DNA of 64,000 bases from Bacillota bacterium (GTDB taxonomy: Bacteria; Bacillota; Clostridia; Peptostreptococcales; Anaerovoracaceae): NCBI GenBank assembly GCA_023415235.1, contig JAEZLP010000037.1:1-64000 (forward strand). Direction: 5' to 3'. Below the pieces are notes generated by a model. It was not told the DNA's origin and did not search any database. It saw only the letters and a list, made by a program, of their open reading frames with translations. Position numbers and translations under genes: made by a program. This document shows positions 33,901 to 43,137 of the stretch, piece after piece. How positions within the stretch are numbered: position 1 is the first letter of the stretch; each line of letters starts with the position of its first letter.

Positions 33901-35571
33901 CTACCTGAAGCCCCGATATCTCTGAATAATTTGCTCCGCAATTTTTATCCCATCCACTGCCGCGGACATGATGCCTCCCGCATAGCCGGCTCCTTCTCCC
34001 GCAGGATACAGCCCCTCCGTGCTGCCCATCAGTGTCCGGTCCCTGGTAATGCGAACCGGGGAGGAGCTTCTGGTTTCCACACCGGTCATTACTGCATCAT
34101 CCGAATCAAAGCCCTTTAATTTCCTTCCAAATACCGGGATTGCCTCCCGCATGGCCTCCGTCGCAAATCCGGGAAGGCATCGGTCGAGATCAGTCCATGT
34201 GACTCCTGGTCGATAGGTGGGCTCCGTATGTCCATCCAATTTCATGAAATCAGAATGACCCACAGTCTGTCCGCCATGTGCCTCTTTGGAACCGGTCATA
34301 AAATCCTTCAGTTTCTGCGCGGGAGCCCGGTAGTTGCCGCCACCCGCCAGATAAGCCAGCTTTTCGTATTTTTCCTGAAATTCTATGCCGGCCAGCGGGG
34401 TTTCATCGGGGAAATCCTCAGTCTTTACATCCACCAGCAGCGCGCTGTTCGCATTGGCGGAACCTCTGTCATGATAGCTCATTCCGTTGGTCACAACGCC
34501 GCCTTCCATGGATGCCGCTCCTATGACATAGCCTCCTGGACACATGCAGAAGGTATAGACCCCTCTTCCGCTTTTCGTATGATGGGCGAGCTTGTAATCC
34601 GCTGCTCCGAGATCATACGTTTCCCATGCTTCGCCATACTGGGCTTCATTGACCATGGACTGGGGATGTTCGATTCTGACGCCGATGGAAAATGGTTTCT
34701 GTTCCATGGCAATCCCATTTCTCGCAAGCATCCGGAAGGTGTCCCGGGCGCTGTGCCCCACTGCCAGTATCAAGGCCTCCGTATCGATATGGTCGGTTTC
34801 GTTGATAACAACTCCCCTGATTTTTCGCATTCCATCCATTTCCCCGACTGTCATATCCGACAGCCTGTGCTGAAAAAGAATCTTCCCGCCGTTTTCTGTG
34901 ATTTTCCTTCTGATATTGAAAACGACCTTTCTCAGGATATCCGTTCCGATATGGGGCTTTTGCCTGTACAGTATTTCCGGATCCGCACCGGCTTCCACGA
35001 ACTCTTCCAGTACCTTTCTCACTCTTGGGTCCTTGATCTGAGTGGTCAGCTTGCCGTCGGAAAACAGGCCTGCTCCCCCCTCGCCGAACTGAACGTTGGA
35101 CTCAGGATCCAGGATACCCTCTGTCCAGAAGCGTTCCACATCTCTGATCCTCTCCCCGATGGGTTTGCCGCGCTCCAGAATCACCGGTTCATAGCCCATT
35201 TCAGCCAGAATCAGCCCGGCAAACATGCCGCAGGGGCCAAAGCCAGCGATCACCGGTGGATGCTCCAGCTTTTCCCGGCCCGGCAATACGGGATGATATC
35301 CCGTATCAGGGGAGGGTTCCAGCTTGACGCCCCTGACCTTCTCCAGCAGATATTCCTCCGCTTCCGCAGTATTCTTACCCGGTAGAGCAGGGGTAAAATC
35401 AACCGAGTAAACCCGCTTGATTTCCGCTTTGTTTCTGGCGTCGATGGATTCCTTAACCAATTGGAAATCGGCTATCTCAAGCCCTTTGACGTTTATTTTT
35501 CTGATCATGCGCCGAGGAATAGTGTTAATATCCTCCCCGACGCCAAGTTTGATTTCATGGATTCTCAGCAT
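33901..35571 (-). CDS. FAD-dependent dehydrogenase, COG2509 type
   Basis: A 556-residue protein. A unique N-terminal ferredoxin-like or RNA-binding-like region (MLRIHEIKLGVGEDINTIPR to about residue 90) is followed by a Rossmann FAD-binding motif (VIAGFGPCGMFAGLILAEMG), the ERGKPIGERIRDVERFW block, FGEGGAGLFSDGKLTTQIK and a C-terminal GLYPAGEGAGYAGGIMSAAVDG FAD motif. This matches the NAD(FAD)-utilising dehydrogenase family of unknown substrate, widely found in anaerobes. The start has GGGGAGAAG upstream and lies 20 nt after the previous gene. Confidence 0.85.
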   Translation of the reverse strand: MLRIHEIKLGVGEDINTIPRRMIRKINVKGLEIADFQLVKESIDARNKAEIKRVYSVDFTPALPGKNTAEAEEYLLEKVRGVKLEPSPDTGYHPVLPGREKLEHPPVIAGFGPCGMFAGLILAEMGYEPVILERGKPIGERIRDVERFWTEGILDPESNVQFGEGGAGLFSDGKLTTQIKDPRVRKVLEEFVEAGADPEILYRQKPHIGTDILRKVVFNIRRKITENGGKILFQHRLSDMTVGEMDGMRKIRGVVINETDHIDTEALILAVGHSARDTFRMLARNGIAMEQKPFSIGVRIEHPQSMVNEAQYGEAWETYDLGAADYKLAHHTKSGRGVYTFCMCPGGYVIGAASMEGGVVTNGMSYHDRGSANANSALLVDVKTEDFPDETPLAGIEFQEKYEKLAYLAGGGNYRAPAQKLKDFMTGSKEAHGGQTVGHSDFMKLDGHTEPTYRPGVTWTDLDRCLPGFATEAMREAIPVFGRKLKGFDSDDAVMTGVETRSSSPVRITRDRTLMGSTEGLYPAGEGAGYAGGIMSAAVDGIKIAEQIIQRYRGFR

Positions 35572-35590
35572 GTCTTCTCCCCTATGTGAC

Positions 35591-36763
35591 CTATTCTCCG
35601 GCAGCAGCCTTTCCGGCAGTCATGCCGGAGGACCAGGCCCACTGCAGATTGTAGCCTCCGCATTTCCCATCCACGTTCAGGAGCTCTCCGGCAAAGTAAA
35701 GACCAGGAACCAGACGGGATTCCATGGTTGCCGCGTCGGTCTCCTCCAGATCGACGCCTCCGCAGGTTACCTGGGCTTCCTTCCAGCCCTTCGTCCCCGC
35801 GATCGGCACCCTCCATTCCTTCAGCTGCCGGACCATACCCGAAATATCGTCATGGGTCAATTCACTGGCTTTTCTTTCTCCTTCCAGAGAAAGCAGTGTC
35901 AGCACCACCGGGATCAGCTTCCTGTGAAGCATCCCTCCCAGCAGCTCAAAAAGGCTTCTGTCCTCAAGTTTCCGAATCCTGTCCGAAAGAAGCGTTTCCA
36001 GTTCACTTCCACTGTACTCCGGATATAAATCTATTCTTATCATGTCCCCGCGGACATATTCCCTGCTTAAATTAAAAATGCAGATCCCCGATAAACCGTC
36101 CTCCGTAAACTGGACCTCTCCCGTTTCCCGATCCACCACTTGACCATTCCGGAGCAGTTCCGCCCGTCCTTTGGCTCTGACGCCTTTGAGATCTTTAAAA
36201 AACGGCTCATCAGAGACCATCTGAACCAGAGAGGGCATCAGCCGCACAACGGTGTGGCCGAAAGCCTTGGCAAACCGGTATCCGTCGCCGGTGGACCCGT
36301 ATTGGGGACCGGCTTTTCCTCCCGTTGCAAGGATCACCGCATCGGATGAGAAGGTACCTCCTTCTGTCTGAATCATAAAATGCAATCCGTTTTTTTCGAT
36401 GGCTTTCACTTCGGTGCCGCACAGGATCTCCACCCCCAGGCAGGCCAATTCACTGGCAAGGACCTCCAGAACCGCCGCGGCCTGCTCTGAATAAGGATAG
36501 ATGCGGCCTTCCGCTTCCTCCCTGGTTAAAAGACCGAGCTCTGAAAAGAATTCCAGGGTATCCGCAGCATCGGGGCAATTGGAATTGGTCAGGTTGCACC
36601 GTCCGTTTCCCGTCGCCAGCAGCTTGCGGCCAAGGTTCGGGTTTTTTTCTATAAGCCTGACTTTCGCCGCCTGCTGTTTTGCAGCAAAAATAGCAGCCGT
36701 CATTCCTGACGGTCCGCCACCTATCACCGTAATTGTCTTTTTCGCCGCTTTGCCGCCGCTCAT
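35591..36763 (-). CDS. NAD(P)/FAD-dependent flavoprotein, HI0933/BaiN family
   Basis: A 390-residue flavoprotein. FAD-binding TVIGGGPSGMTAAIFAAKQ, then NPNLGRKLLATGNGRCNLTN (family hallmark), VILATGGKAGPQYGSTGDGY, the QVTCGGVDLEETDAATMESR stretch and GLYFAGELLNVDGKCGGYNL at the end. BaiN-type relatives reduce bile-acid intermediates, but most members have no assigned substrate. It heads the four-gene unit; no cofactor partner is obvious. Confidence 0.85.
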   Translation of the reverse strand: MSGGKAAKKTITVIGGGPSGMTAAIFAAKQQAAKVRLIEKNPNLGRKLLATGNGRCNLTNSNCPDAADTLEFFSELGLLTREEAEGRIYPYSEQAAAVLEVLASELACLGVEILCGTEVKAIEKNGLHFMIQTEGGTFSSDAVILATGGKAGPQYGSTGDGYRFAKAFGHTVVRLMPSLVQMVSDEPFFKDLKGVRAKGRAELLRNGQVVDRETGEVQFTEDGLSGICIFNLSREYVRGDMIRIDLYPEYSGSELETLLSDRIRKLEDRSLFELLGGMLHRKLIPVVLTLLSLEGERKASELTHDDISGMVRQLKEWRVPIAGTKGWKEAQVTCGGVDLEETDAATMESRLVPGLYFAGELLNVDGKCGGYNLQWAWSSGMTAGKAAAGE

Positions 36764-37024
36764 AGGCTGTCTCTGTTCCTTTCCAATTCTCAGCTTAGGT
36801 TTCCCTATTCTTTATATAATATCATTTCAGGCAGCGCTATGTCCACCATCATTGCTATAGAAAAGCGAATTCCCAGTCAAGGAAAGGGGGAATGAAATAG
36901 ACGAAACAGACCGTTTCTAGTTCATTGCATTCCTGAATAGAATATGGTAGACTAGTAGCCATGCCAGAAGGTAAAATGGCAGACTGACAGCCATGTCAAA
37001 AAGTTTAAAGGAGATATCGTTATC

Positions 37025-37867
37025 TTGTTCAGATTATTGAAAAACATCTTCCGCCTTATCATCCTGATCCTTGTCATCGGGATTCTTGCCGTTTGTTATG
37101 CGCGTTACATCGAGCCGCAAATGCTCAAGGTGAGAGATGTGAACGTTTCATCATCCCATCTGACCGATAAAGCCGAAGGAGTCAAAATAGCCGTGTTCGG
37201 CGATACCCATTTCAGCGATTACTATTCCACGGAGGATTTTAACAAGGTTGTGGACGCCATCCGGGAAAATCAGCCTGACATCGTGGTTTTTTCCGGCGAC
37301 CTGATCGATCATTTCAATATTTATGCCGAGGACGTCAGTCTTATTTCGGAGATTCTTTCTGAAATTCAAGCTCCCCTGGGCAAGTTTGCCATCTTCGGAA
37401 ATCACGATTACGGCGGGGGCGCCGAGAATGAATACGAATCCATTATGGAGTCGGGCGGCTTTACCGTGCTGAAAAACGAGTATTACGCTATACCCGAGCT
37501 TGACATTGCCATGATCGGAATCGACGACGTCATCATCGGGTACGGAGATCCCTCCATCGCCAGCTGGGGAAGACCGGACTATTTTAACATTGTTCTCTCT
37601 CATGCCCCGGATGTGATAGACGACGTTTTGGACTACAATGTGGATCTGATGATTTCCGGCCACACTCACGGGCGCCAGATCAATGTGAAATTTTTTGACG
37701 ACTACATACTGCCTCCCTACGGGAAAAAGTACGTCAGTGGCCTCTATGCTTTCGACAATGAACGCAGATCCCAGCTCTTGGTCAATTGCGGCATCGGAAT
37801 GACCAAGCTGCCCTACCGGTTTATGTCTCCGCCGGAGCTTACCATCATCACTCTGAACGGAGAATAA
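37025..37867 (+). CDS. Membrane-anchored metallophosphoesterase (YkuE-like)
   Basis: A 280-residue calcineurin-like phosphoesterase. One N-terminal membrane anchor (LIILILVIGILAVCYARYI), then the metal-site motifs: VFGDTHFSDY (GDxH), VVFSGDLIDH (GDxxD), IFGNHDY (GNHD), VLSHAPDVID (H) and ISGHTHGRQI (GHTHxxQ). YkuE-type members are cell-envelope phosphodiesterases with unknown substrates. The start is a TTG, with AAAGGAGA 10 nt upstream; no better start is in frame. Between 36764 and 37024 the sequence holds two similar copies of AGCCATGCCAGAAGG/AGCCATGTCAAAAAG and nothing else recognised. Confidence 0.88.
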   Translation: MFRLLKNIFRLIILILVIGILAVCYARYIEPQMLKVRDVNVSSSHLTDKAEGVKIAVFGDTHFSDYYSTEDFNKVVDAIRENQPDIVVFSGDLIDHFNIYAEDVSLISEILSEIQAPLGKFAIFGNHDYGGGAENEYESIMESGGFTVLKNEYYAIPELDIAMIGIDDVIIGYGDPSIASWGRPDYFNIVLSHAPDVIDDVLDYNVDLMISGHTHGRQINVKFFDDYILPPYGKKYVSGLYAFDNERRSQLLVNCGIGMTKLPYRFMSPPELTIITLNGE

Positions 37868-37989
37868 GCCCTCTACTTTTATCATAATATTCGAAATAAT
37901 AAGGCTTCCTTTGCCACCTTGACAAGCCGGTCCTATCTTTGATAAGCTGAATTGTAAATAATTGCGTTTTTTGGAGGTAAGGATCAGAA

Positions 37990-40038
37990 ATGGATTTATT
38001 CGTGCCGGATCAGCTTTTTTTTAGTTCGATTGTTACCTATCTGGCTGCTGCAATTGCAGCTATTCTTTTTTATAGACGACATCGGATCTGTACCTTGATT
38101 GTCCAGACCCTCTGTCTCCTCGCCTCTTTTCAGGGCGGCGCTTCCGCAGCAGCGATGCTTCTTTCCGGAAGGGACTCCCTCGTTCTGAAGCCCTTTGAAT
38201 CCTCCATACCTTATATATCCATCAGTATGACGCTGGATGCTCTTTCCGCGTTCTTTATACTGATTCTGTCCATACTTGCCTTCTGCGTATCGATCTACTC
38301 CATCGGCTATACCGCCCATTACCACGGGAAACGGAACGTCGGGGCTTTTCATTTTCTGTATGCCACCTTTCTGCTTTCCATGGTTTTCGTATTCACAGCG
38401 GACAACGCCGTATTTTTCTTCATGGCCTGGGAGCTTATGGCTGTGCTTTCCTATTTCCTTGTATCATTTGAATCGGAACGGGAGGAAAACCGTCAGGCAG
38501 GACTTCTTTACATCGTTATGACCAATATCGGAACCGCATTTCTCATGATCGCATTTATGCTCATGTTCTATTATACCAACACCTTTGATCTTCAGGGTCC
38601 GTCTTCCCAGATTCCGGAATCCGGCAGAAATCTGATGTTTCTGTTCTTTCTCATAGGATTTGCAACCAAGGCGGGCGTCATCCCCCTCCACATCTGGCTG
38701 CCCTATGCCCATCCGGCAGCTCCCGGCAACATTTCCGCACTCATGTCGGGAGTCATGATCAAAACAGCCGTTTATGGACTGCTGAGATTCGTGTTTCTGT
38801 ATCTGGGAATCGAAGCTCCCTGGTGGGGTATTCTGATCCTGATCATCGGCATGATTTCCGCAGTATTCGGCGTGCTTTACGCTTTAATTGAGCAGAATAT
38901 TAAAAGACTGCTGGCCTACAGCAGTATTGAAAATATGGGAATTATCTTCGTTGGAATCGGAATCGCCTTTATCGCCTTTTCCAGAGAGATCCACTGGGTT
39001 GGAGCTCTGGCCTTGGCGGCGGCGCTGCTCCACTGCTTCAACCACACTCTCTTCAAAGGGGGTCTTTTCCTTGGCGTGGGCTCCATCCACCATGGAACTC
39101 ATACGCGAAATATGGAAGAGCTTGGCGGCCTGATAAAAAGGATGCCCGTTACCGCGGTCTTCTTTCTGGGCTGTTCCCTTTCCATATCCGCCATCGTTCC
39201 CTTCAACGGATTTGTCGGGGAATGGCTGATATATCAATCGATCTTCGCCAGCATTTCCTCGTCAAATGCTACGCTGAACATCCTCTATATCATTTCCGTC
39301 GCCGTACTGGCTTTATCGGGAGCTTTGGCCGCAGCCTGCTTTATCAAGCTGTTCGGAATTTCATTTCTCGGCCTTCCAAGAAGTGAACATGCTGCTCACG
39401 CAAAAGAGGTTTCCGCTTCCATGAATGTTGGAACGGGGATTCTGGCATCCCTCTGTCTCATAACAGGGCTGATTCCTTTGCTGCCCCTGAGCCTGCTTTC
39501 CAGGGTAATCGCTTCGATCACCGGAAACGGGGTGGTGGGACAGTTGAACGGCGGTTTTCTCATGGCGTGGTATCCGCTGAAAATCAGCGGCAACAACAAC
39601 AGCGTTTCGCCGCTCTTCGTTTTTCTCCTTCTGATTCTGATGATCCTGGTGTTGGTGGTCCTGCTGAGATTATTGGGGGGCCGTTACCGAGAGCGGAAAT
39701 TCGGAACCTGGGACTGCGGTTTCCACAGCCTGACCGAAAGAATGCAGTACAGCGGCACCGCATTCTCCAAACCGATAAAAATTGTATTTAAAATTTTCTT
39801 TAAATCGTCCAGGGATCTTCGGTTGCACGGGAACCACCCCTATCATCCCGAATCCATGGAATACACCATTACCACGGAGTCCGTATTTGAAAAATATATT
39901 TATGTCCCCCTGCTGGTCTGGGCGACGGACTGGTCCAGGAGACTGAAATTCATGATACAGACGGGCAGTGTCCACACTTATCTGCTCTATATTTTCTTTG
40001 CGGTTCTTATATTAATGCTTTACAACCGCATTGCTTAA
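37990..40038 (+). CDS. HyfB/NuoL-like proton-translocating subunit of an Ehr-type complex
   Basis: A 682-residue polytopic protein of the antiporter-like (Proton_antipo_M) family, about 16-17 helices. Key charges of the pump module are present: FMAWELMAVLSYFLVSFE, the GFATKAGVIPLHIWLPYAHP lysine/histidine block, LLAYSSIENMGIIFVGIG, LLHCFNHTLFKGGLF. Long C-terminal part (to GTWDCGFHSLTERMQYSGTA, HyfB-like) follows. First gene of a six-gene run (37990-45536); ATG after TTGGAGGTAAGG. As in hydrogenase-4, it would move ions when the hydrophilic arm passes electrons. Confidence 0.9.
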   Translation: MDLFVPDQLFFSSIVTYLAAAIAAILFYRRHRICTLIVQTLCLLASFQGGASAAAMLLSGRDSLVLKPFESSIPYISISMTLDALSAFFILILSILAFCVSIYSIGYTAHYHGKRNVGAFHFLYATFLLSMVFVFTADNAVFFFMAWELMAVLSYFLVSFESEREENRQAGLLYIVMTNIGTAFLMIAFMLMFYYTNTFDLQGPSSQIPESGRNLMFLFFLIGFATKAGVIPLHIWLPYAHPAAPGNISALMSGVMIKTAVYGLLRFVFLYLGIEAPWWGILILIIGMISAVFGVLYALIEQNIKRLLAYSSIENMGIIFVGIGIAFIAFSREIHWVGALALAAALLHCFNHTLFKGGLFLGVGSIHHGTHTRNMEELGGLIKRMPVTAVFFLGCSLSISAIVPFNGFVGEWLIYQSIFASISSSNATLNILYIISVAVLALSGALAAACFIKLFGISFLGLPRSEHAAHAKEVSASMNVGTGILASLCLITGLIPLLPLSLLSRVIASITGNGVVGQLNGGFLMAWYPLKISGNNNSVSPLFVFLLLILMILVLVVLLRLLGGRYRERKFGTWDCGFHSLTERMQYSGTAFSKPIKIVFKIFFKSSRDLRLHGNHPYHPESMEYTITTESVFEKYIYVPLLVWATDWSRRLKFMIQTGSVHTYLLYIFFAVLILMLYNRIA

Positions 40039-40049
40039 GGAGGGGCCAT

Positions 40050-40997
40050 ATGACTGCGATCTTGAACAATTTGATACAGTTTCTGATGATCCTCCTTCTG
40101 GCTCCGCTCGTGGGAGGCGTGATCAAAAAAATAAAAGCGTTGACGCAGAAGCGGCAAGGAGCGCCTGTCCTGCAGATGTACTACGACCTTTTCAAGCTGA
40201 TCGGAAAGGAAGCGGTGGTATCGGAAACAGCATCCTGGATCTACAGGGTGACGCCCTATCTCGTGTTTGCCACCGCAGCGGCGGGAGCGCTGATCGTTCC
40301 GGTTACAAACCTGCTTCCTTCTGTACAGTTCTCCGGTGATTTCATCCTGCTGTTTTATCTCCTCGCTTTGGGCAGGTTTTTCATGTGCCTGGCCGGACTG
40401 GATACGGGCAGCACCTTCGGGGGCATGGGCGCGAGCAGAGAAGCCCTGATCTCATCCCTCATTGAGCCCTCCCTGCTGGTTACGTTTTTTACCGTAGGCC
40501 TGACTGCCGGCTCCACCTCCATGGGAGCCATGATGGCTGCCATGAGCGGTGTGGGAACCCCCCTGCAACAGCCGGTTTTTATCCTGACTCTGATTGCCAT
40601 GGTCATCATCATTCTGGCAGAGACCTCCAGAATTCCTGTGGACGATCCCGCAACCCATCTTGAACTCACCATGATCCACGAGGCCATGCTGCTGGAGTTC
40701 TCCGGCAGACATCTTGCTCTGATGGAATACGGAGCGGCGATCAAGCAGCTGATCCTGATCACCCTTGCGGTCAATCTGTTTCTGCCTGCGGATCAGCTCA
40801 TCCCCTTCGGAGGATCGGGCGGATTGGTCCTAGCATTGATTTTTTACACAATCCGTGTGGTTTTATTCGCCGCAGTCATCGCAGCTGTGGAGGTCAGCAC
40901 GGTGAAGTTTCGTTTTTTCAGCATCCCGAATCTGGCGGCTTTGTCGTTCATTCTGTCGTTTCTGGGATTCCTGCAGTATTTCGTATTGGGGAGGTAG
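40050..40997 (+). CDS. HyfC/NuoH-like membrane anchor subunit (complex I subunit 1 family)
   Basis: A 315-residue membrane protein with about eight helices. Conserved marks: KALTQKRQGAPVLQMYYDLF (the QxR.GP..QPxxD-like cytoplasmic loop), ASREALISSLIEPSLL, and the acidic loop DPATHLELTMIHEAMLLEFSG, the channel carboxylates of this family. Eleven nucleotides from the HyfB-like gene with AAGGAGGGG ribosome site. It joins the hydrophilic electron-transfer subunits to the pump modules. Confidence 0.92.
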   Translation: MTAILNNLIQFLMILLLAPLVGGVIKKIKALTQKRQGAPVLQMYYDLFKLIGKEAVVSETASWIYRVTPYLVFATAAAGALIVPVTNLLPSVQFSGDFILLFYLLALGRFFMCLAGLDTGSTFGGMGASREALISSLIEPSLLVTFFTVGLTAGSTSMGAMMAAMSGVGTPLQQPVFILTLIAMVIIILAETSRIPVDDPATHLELTMIHEAMLLEFSGRHLALMEYGAAIKQLILITLAVNLFLPADQLIPFGGSGGLVLALIFYTIRVVLFAAVIAAVEVSTVKFRFFSIPNLAALSFILSFLGFLQYFVLGR

Positions 40998-41000
40998 TTT

Positions 41001-41657
41001 ATGGATTCCTATTTTGATATATTATCGGCCTTGATTCTGATTTCCTCTTTTTTGCTGATCTCCCATAAACGGATCAAGTCCTATATTAAAACCTTCCGCA
41101 TCCAGTCTGCGCTGATTGCGCTGACAGCAGGCGTCATGGGATGGCAGAGCCTGATGAAGGAAGGAAGCTTTGACATTCTGGTCCTCTGTGTGATTATCGT
41201 TCTGCTGAAGGTAATCTACATACCCGGACTGCTTCATAAAACCTACGGAAATATTGAATACAAGGTGGAGAAGGATTTTTATCTCAACATCCCCATCCTG
41301 GTCATCATCTGCTGTGTCCTTGTGGTTTTTGCCTATTTCTCCGTTTCTGAAATAGGCGCCCTCAGCGGAGATCATATCAACATCCAGGTCGTAAATTCCT
41401 TTTCCGTCATTCTGATCGGCTTCTTCTTCATGATCAGCAGGAAAAAAGCGCTTGGACAGATGATCGGTTTTCTTGTTATAGAGAACGGGATTTTTGTCAC
41501 TGCCATGTTTTCTACTCACGGAATGCCGTTTATCGTGGATATCGGTATCTTTATCGATATGATCACCGCAATTCTCATCATGGGAGTCATGGTGGCCCGG
41601 ATCAACGAGAAGTTTGAATCCATCAACATCAACAAGCTGAGAAATTTGAAAGGATAA
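41001..41657 (+). CDS. HyfE-like membrane subunit
   Basis: A 218-residue protein with about seven membrane helices, like the HyfE/NuoK-type small subunit: VVNSFSVILIGFFFMISRKK, ALGQMIGFLVIENGIFVTAM with the conserved glutamate inside the helix, then DIGIFIDMITAILIMGVMVA. Starts 3 nt after the previous stop (GGGGAGG ribosome site), so tightly coupled. The glutamate-bearing helix is the part that matches NuoK/MrpC-like subunits. Confidence 0.85.
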   Translation: MDSYFDILSALILISSFLLISHKRIKSYIKTFRIQSALIALTAGVMGWQSLMKEGSFDILVLCVIIVLLKVIYIPGLLHKTYGNIEYKVEKDFYLNIPILVIICCVLVVFAYFSVSEIGALSGDHINIQVVNSFSVILIGFFFMISRKKALGQMIGFLVIENGIFVTAMFSTHGMPFIVDIGIFIDMITAILIMGVMVARINEKFESININKLRNLKG

Positions 41658-41661
41658 AATT

Positions 41662-43134
41662 ATGGGATTGATTCTTTGGCTTGTACCGCTCATCGCAGCG
41701 CTGCTGACAATTTTAATAAGAAATACGAAGGCCTTGCATGCGCTCAGCATAGCATGTTCCTTAACTATGATGCTGATTTCCGGGATTTTGACAAAAGCGG
41801 TCCTGGATTCCGGAATCATTCAATATGACTTTTTCGGTGGATTGTTCCATGTGGACGCCGTGAGCGTCATCATTCTGGATATCGTCGTGATGATCGGTTT
41901 TCTTGTGAGCATCTATTCCATCGGCTACCTCAGCGAGGAGCTTCGCCGCGGGGAGCAGAGCTCTGGAAGGATCCGGTTCTATTACACCCTGATGTTCTCA
42001 TTTCTGTTTACTATGGTCTTTGCTCTGACCGTGAACAGCATCGGTGTGCTCTGGATCGCCATCGAAGGAACGACACTGGCTTCCACCTTCCTGGTGGGCT
42101 TCCATAACGACAAATACTCCATCGAAGCAGCCTGGAAATATGTCATCATCTGTTCTGTGGGAATTGCCATCGCGCTGGTGGGGATTATCTTCCTGCATCT
42201 GTCCTCCGTCGCTGTGATCGATAAGGCTCAAGCGCTTCAGTGGAATATTCTGAGCGACCATGCGAGGGAACTGAACAGCCCTGTGCTGAGACTTTCCTTC
42301 CTGTTTATCATCATCGGTTTCGGAACCAAGGCCGGACTTGCTCCAATGCATACCTGGCTTCCCGACGCACACAGCCAGGCTCCTTCGCCGATCAGCGCCC
42401 TGCTTTCCGGGGTGCTGCTCAACAGCGCTCTCTATGCCGTGATCCGGGTGCTTTCCATCGTCAACAGCAATCTTGGAGACAGCAGATTTACCGGAAGGAT
42501 CATGATCGGCTTCGGGCTGCTTTCCATCGGAACCGCCGCAATTTTCATCCTGACCCAGAAGGATTATAAAAGGCTGCTGGCATATTCCAGCATCGAGCAT
42601 ATGGGGATCATCACCCTTGCTGTCGGACTTTTTACGCCTTTGTCCGTCTTCGCGGGTCTGTTCCATATGATCAACCATTCCTTTACAAAAGCAATGCTGT
42701 TTCTCTCAGCAGGGAATATCCTGCAGAAATATGAAACAAGAAATATCGATAGCGTCAAGGGACTGCTGAAAGCGCTTCCGGTTTCCGGATTCGCCTTCCT
42801 CATCGGACTTTTTGCCATCTCCGGCACGCCTCCCTTCAGCATCTTTGCCAGCGAGGTAAACGTATTTCTGTCCGTATTTGAAGAGGGCAGGCTGCTGCTC
42901 GGCGGGATTTTCATCCTGCTGCTGGCACTTGTTTTTGTGGGTATCGCGGTAACCCTGTTTCGCATCTTTTACGGGGAAGACGATTCCGACGAGCGCAAGC
43001 CCGGAGAAACCAATCCGGCAGGTGCGGCGGTGCTTGCCGTGCTTCTTGTGATCATATCGGTCACCGGTCTTTTTATGCCGGAATCGGTGAAGGAGCTGAT
43101 CACTGCCGCTCAGAGGATCATCATTGGAGGTTAA
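41662..43134 (+). CDS. HyfF/NuoN-like proton-translocating subunit
   Basis: A 490-residue antiporter-like protein, about 14 helices: LWIAIEGTTLASTFLVGFHN, GFGTKAGLAPMHTWLPDAHS (the conserved lysine and histidine/aspartate block), LLAYSSIEHMGIITLAVG, HMINHSFTKAMLFLSAGNIL. Second pump module of the complex, with the HyfB-like one. Four nucleotides after the HyfE-like gene. Note that a HyfD-like third antiporter subunit is absent, so the complex carries two antiporter-like modules. Confidence 0.9.
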   Translation: MGLILWLVPLIAALLTILIRNTKALHALSIACSLTMMLISGILTKAVLDSGIIQYDFFGGLFHVDAVSVIILDIVVMIGFLVSIYSIGYLSEELRRGEQSSGRIRFYYTLMFSFLFTMVFALTVNSIGVLWIAIEGTTLASTFLVGFHNDKYSIEAAWKYVIICSVGIAIALVGIIFLHLSSVAVIDKAQALQWNILSDHARELNSPVLRLSFLFIIIGFGTKAGLAPMHTWLPDAHSQAPSPISALLSGVLLNSALYAVIRVLSIVNSNLGDSRFTGRIMIGFGLLSIGTAAIFILTQKDYKRLLAYSSIEHMGIITLAVGLFTPLSVFAGLFHMINHSFTKAMLFLSAGNILQKYETRNIDSVKGLLKALPVSGFAFLIGLFAISGTPPFSIFASEVNVFLSVFEEGRLLLGGIFILLLALVFVGIAVTLFRIFYGEDDSDERKPGETNPAGAAVLAVLLVIISVTGLFMPESVKELITAAQRIIIGG

Positions 43135-43137
43135 AGC

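Noticed and set aside
34228..35385. Long plus-strand reading frame of 385 codons
   Set aside because: It lies opposite the COG2509 flavoprotein gene, which has all its family motifs and a good ribosome site; no recognisable domain in the shadow frame.
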